Positions 24,801 to 26,372 of a stretch of 26,372 nucleotides of DNA are shown here, one piece after another. Numbering within the stretch: position 1 is the first letter of the stretch; each line of letters begins with the position of its first letter. The stretch is taken from contig DATDGR010000351.1 in the NCBI GenBank assembly GCA_036521995.1, positions 1 to 26,372 of the forward strand, in the 5' to 3' direction. This stretch comes from Gp13-AA77 sp036521995 (GTDB taxonomy: Bacteria; Acidobacteriota; Terriglobia; UBA7540). The position numbers and the translations under genes were made by a program. Under the pieces are notes generated by a model, which ran no database searches, had not been told where the DNA came from, and was given only the letters and a program-made list of their open reading frames with translations.

Positions 24801-25830
24801 AGAAGAAGAAATAGGTCTTGTCCCGATGGGTGTTGTACACGTGCGGAATGAAAAGCGGGCCGCCTAGGGTGAACCCGAAATCGTTCCGGCGGTAGAGCGG
24901 AGCGCCATAGGTCTGATCAAAGAAATTGCGGGCGTTCCAGATCTCGTTGCGGATGAATTCGTAGGCATCGCCGTGAAACTTGTCGCCCCCGGACTTGGTG
25001 GTCACCAGGACGGTACCGCTAGCGCTTTTTCCATAGATGGCGCCGTAGTTGGAGGTCAGCACTTTCACCTCGCTGATGGCGTCAAGGCTGGGAAAAACGA
25101 TCAACGTGCTCTGACTCCCGTTAATACCGGCATTCAAGACGTCGCTGCCATCAACGTCGAAGGTGTTGTACTCCACGCGGCCGCCGTTCACGCTGAACTT
25201 GACGCTGCCTTTGACACCCACCAGGGCTTCGTCCTGGCCCGTCTGATTGCTCACGCCGGGAGCCAGAGTGATGAGCTGGGCAAAGTTGCGTCCGTTCAGC
25301 ATCAGCGTGGTCACCTGCTTCTGGGTGATTGTGCCGGTGAGCTGCGAGTTTTGCGTCTCCACCTGGGCCGCCTTCTCGGCCCTAACCGTGACAGAGGTCA
25401 CCTCGGCCGTGGGTTGCAGAGTGGCATCGAGATGAAGGGCCTGTCCCGAGATCAGCGCGAGTCCGGCGGCTTGAAAGTCCTGGAATCCGGCGTGCGACAC
25501 GGTGACGGTATATGCGCCGGGAGGCAGTCCTGCGATCGAGTACTCGCCCTGACCGTTCGAGGTCGTGCTTTGGATGAGGCCGGCGCCATTGAGGATCGTA
25601 ACGGTGGCGCTTGGGACCACCGCGCCCGTGCTATCGGTAATCGTTCCGGCGATGGACCCCGTTTCCTGGGTGCCCTGAGCGCTGGCCGCGGTCTGGACGG
25701 CCGCGTTGGCGTTGCCCGGGGTTGCCCCTGCGTTGCTTCCCGACGCCTGAGCGGCCGTTTGAGCGACGGTTACGGGCAAACAGTTGACCACGGCCAACAG
25801 GACACACCAAGCAAGTTTTTGAAGCCTCAC
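21886..25830 (-). CDS. Oar-like TonB-dependent receptor with carboxypeptidase-regulatory-like domain
   Basis: I prefer the GTG at 25830 (1314 aa), because it places a signal peptide (RLQKLAWCVLLAVVNCLPVT, cut near VAQT) at the very N-terminus and has GGGGAAAGG upstream. A GTG at 25878 would add 16 residues. Order: Ala/Gly/Asn-rich linker; a CarboxypepD_reg-like beta domain at about 58-145 (GSIAGTITDSTGAVVPSATV, GEYSIAGLPPGAYTVTVSHA); plug at about 155-285 (LMLNGRNFAQLITLAPGV, ISEVKVLTSNYGAIYGKSAS); then a very long barrel ending in TIQFGAKLIF, with the C-terminal Phe recognised by the Bam machinery. This architecture is expanded in Acidobacteriota and is thought to import large organic ligands or to help build the outer membrane. 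No SusD partner is adjacent. Ligand unknown. Confidence 0.92.
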   Translation of the reverse strand: MRLQKLAWCVLLAVVNCLPVTVAQTAAQASGSNAGATPGNANAAVQTAASAQGTQETGSIAGTITDSTGAVVPSATVTILNGAGLIQSTTSNGQGEYSIAGLPPGAYTVTVSHAGFQDFQAAGLALISGQALHLDATLQPTAEVTSVTVRAEKAAQVETQNSQLTGTITQKQVTTLMLNGRNFAQLITLAPGVSNQTGQDEALVGVKGSVKFSVNGGRVEYNTFDVDGSDVLNAGINGSQSTLIVFPSLDAISEVKVLTSNYGAIYGKSASGTVLVTTKSGGDKFHGDAYEFIRNEIWNARNFFDQTYGAPLYRRNDFGFTLGGPLFIPHVYNTHRDKTYFFFSEEIRRERTPQDFNQGVPTVAERQGNFSDVCPFAEPGPAINGAQAPGQVVLFQRTAFPDCPTTGGSDQAFGYLQTYPGNQVPLNANAQLLLNTGIIPPPNSTTGCTSSINSCYDNVVSLPTNWHEELFRIDQNITSNMRASFRYIHDSWNTINATPEWGYVQNSFPTIQNNFVGPGISLVGRLTNVLPPNFLNDIVVSYTSDHITLTDTDGQGATWQRPPGLTIGYLFDNGFGGKLPGIVIGGTNAAYGGFGFAADPSFEPWQHSNPTITFRDDATRVAGDHSVGFGVQVVAAQKNELDTGGGANTGDVQGLLSFSNVNSLFTSGNAFADFLQGNPQAYQQDSAQLKYYGRYQSVEPYLQDDWRAWPRLAFNLGIRFNIFGSWHEKGLNAYNWVPTVYNPSTAAAVNSQWGYLQNSTTGNPVPLDLNNLDLSITNGLVQCGKNGVPASCAATHHGINMLNPAPRIGFAWDVTGDGMTSMRAGYGIFFFHGTGNEANTGSLEGSAPAVLSMTQSYLPSGWECIGGAGTGCPNPGVAYPLNVTSIPTQTVWPYVQQWSFSIQRQLPGAMVGSIAYVGSKGTHLVADLQLNQLAPVDRTDNPFAVGEPITSDVCQGWDGASFANPAVTVGQPGYSNLLAACYGIPAAGSQTKRNFPNVNTLRSFAPGLGEIFGLQNVANSRYNALQATLRRTVGRLNLSVAYTLGRSTDDSSDRFDATLVNSFDLRSNYAPSNFDQRQLLNISYIYELPSLASFGKILRPFYQSDQQLNQPYTASWLMHKLFDNWEFSGITTAQTGTPFSVINGGSAVNGVSVLDNAGVANGIGAGSYPDVITFTNTKPPAAGNNSKSFGPILANPNAFAAPRGLTFGDAGRNALRNPSRINFDMALLKHFKLTESATLELRGEAFNVFNHTQLELFNPNRGNTASNVISCYGGPDDDAGFVGGGVNCLVGNGFLHPVDAHRPRTIQFGAKLIF

Positions 25831-26059
25831 GAGTCTGCCTTTCCCCTGCGTCGAAAGAACGATCCACTGCCGGAACACGATTACTGACCATTGTGGTTAC
25901 ACAGAGATGTCGGCGAGGTTAGATTTCGATGACAGGGGAACCCCGCAGGGGTTCAAATTGAGTAGCCGCGGGCAAGGGCGCGCCGCCCATTGATAACTTG
26001 CGTCCCCGGACCCGTGAGCTACTATGCGGGACAACACCCCTGAGGGGGGGCACCCTAAC
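25831..26059. other. Upstream region of the TonB-dependent receptor gene
   Basis: This gap probably holds the receptor promoter, but I cannot pick out a convincing -35/-10 pair. It contains a perfect hairpin GAACCCC-GCA-GGGGTTC at 25938-25954 with no T-run, and CCCC-TGA-GGGG at 26037-26047. Both belong to the larger inverted-repeat cluster described separately. No coding sequence is supported. Confidence 0.45.
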
Positions 26060-26233
26060 ATGAGAAGAACAATGATTATCTTGGTTGCAGCGGCCGGTGC
26101 AATCGCGCCTTCGGTCAGCCACCCCTCAGCGGGGGACCCACAATCCGCAAAATTGAGGGGGTCCCGGGGGTGGCGGTGCGTGATCTACCGCCCCGGGGTG
26201 GCGCCTGCGTCGTTCCTTAATGTAGGCGCCACC
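25938..26233. repeat. Cluster of GC-rich inverted repeats
   Basis: Six inverted repeats crowd into about 300 bp: GAACCCC/GGGGTTC (25938-25954), CCCC/GGGG (26037-26047), CCCC/GGGG (26122-26134), GGGACCC/GGGTCCC (26133-26139 with 26159-26165), GGCGGT/ACCGCC (26172-26192) and the perfect 10-bp pair GGTGGCGCCT/AGGCGCCACC (26197-26206 with 26224-26233, loop 17 nt). CCCCGGGG (26191-26198) links the last two. No T-runs follow. This could be a structured RNA, a leader of the next gene to the right, or protein-binding DNA. Confidence 0.55.
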
Positions 26234-26293
26234 TGCGGACAAGGAGCCGGAGACTGCCCGTCCCCAGTTGACCAAGATTTTACCTACGTTTGA
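26060..26293 (+). CDS. Doubtful 77-aa exported peptide
   Basis: An ATG at 26060 opens a 77-codon frame whose N-terminus looks like a signal peptide (MRRTMIILVAAAGAIAPSVS). The rest (two cysteines at 47 and 59, rich in Gly, Pro and Ser) resembles no family I know. The only ribosome-binding-like sequence, GAGGGGGGG, is about nine bases away and is part of a hairpin. The frame overlaps four strong inverted repeats, so its coding character is uncertain; it may be an accidental open frame in a structured region. Confidence 0.3.
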   Translation: MRRTMIILVAAAGAIAPSVSHPSAGDPQSAKLRGSRGWRCVIYRPGVAPASFLNVGATCGQGAGDCPSPVDQDFTYV

Positions 26294-26360
26294 CTTGATG
26301 TCCGGTTCGCCCCGCCTCACCATAGCCCTAACCGAAAGCGACCGGAGGCGCCGGAAATCG

Positions 26361-26367
26361 AAGGAGG
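26361..26367 (+). promoter_or_regulatory. Ribosome-binding-like AAGGAGG at the right edge
   Basis: AAGGAGG ends five bases before the window edge. It probably serves a plus-strand gene that starts just outside, which would make 26294-26372 its leader. The start codon itself is not visible. Confidence 0.3.
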
Positions 26368-26372
26368 CGTCC

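Overview
The window looks like chromosomal DNA of a heterotrophic Acidobacteriota bacterium, probably a soil or sediment lineage related to Solibacter/Bryobacterales. This is an inference from gene content. The clues are a 1.3-kaa Oar-like TonB-dependent receptor with an N-terminal carboxypeptidase-regulatory-like domain, a PQQ alcohol dehydrogenase paired with a diheme cytochrome c, an octaheme cytochrome fused to TPRs, an ECF sigma factor coupled to a VOC-domain protein, GC-rich DNA, and frequent GTG/TTG starts. No rRNA, phage, plasmid, complete insertion sequence or CRISPR array is visible.

Layout. 1-707 (-): 5' part of an exported TPR protein that runs off the left edge. 932-1714 (+): exported SGNH/GDSL hydrolase. 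1751-2662 (-) and 2850-4202 (+): divergent ROK fructokinase and FucP-type sugar/H+ symporter, a small sugar uptake and phosphorylation unit. 4252-6358 (+): ECF sigma factor overlapping by 8 nt a protein with a short helical N-terminus and three tandem VOC domains. 6396-6965 (-): small secreted four-cysteine protein. 7159-8466 (-): ClC H+/Cl- antiporter. 8532-8932 (-): frameshifted remnant of a TlpA-like thioredoxin protein. 8963-9466: non-coding, with an AT-rich array of three 23-bp direct repeats separated by palindromes. 9467-10549 (+): tartrate/D-malate dehydrogenase. 10568-13657 (-): typA, a GNAT protein and a YjbR/MmcQ protein. 13765-13840 (+): tRNA-Ala(UGC). 13930-18872 (+): secreted sulfatase, DUF2490-like outer-membrane barrel, and octaheme c-HEAT-TPR protein. 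18941-21381 (-): PQQ dehydrogenase and diheme cytochrome c, overlapping by 4 nt. 21382-21885: mostly non-coding, with a possible 35-aa membrane peptide. 21886-25830 (-): TonB-dependent receptor. 25831-26372: GC-rich segment full of short inverted repeats with at most one doubtful small gene.

How they may work together. Much of the window concerns the cell envelope: capture of large substrates (TonB receptor), hydrolysis outside the cytoplasm (SGNH esterase, sulfatase), import and phosphorylation of the released sugar (FucP-like symporter, ROK kinase), and periplasmic oxidation feeding electrons to c-type cytochromes. The sigma-factor/VOC pair is the most interesting regulatory unit. The repeat-palindrome array at 9221-9338 and the hairpin cluster at 25938-26233 are the structures left least explained by the genes.
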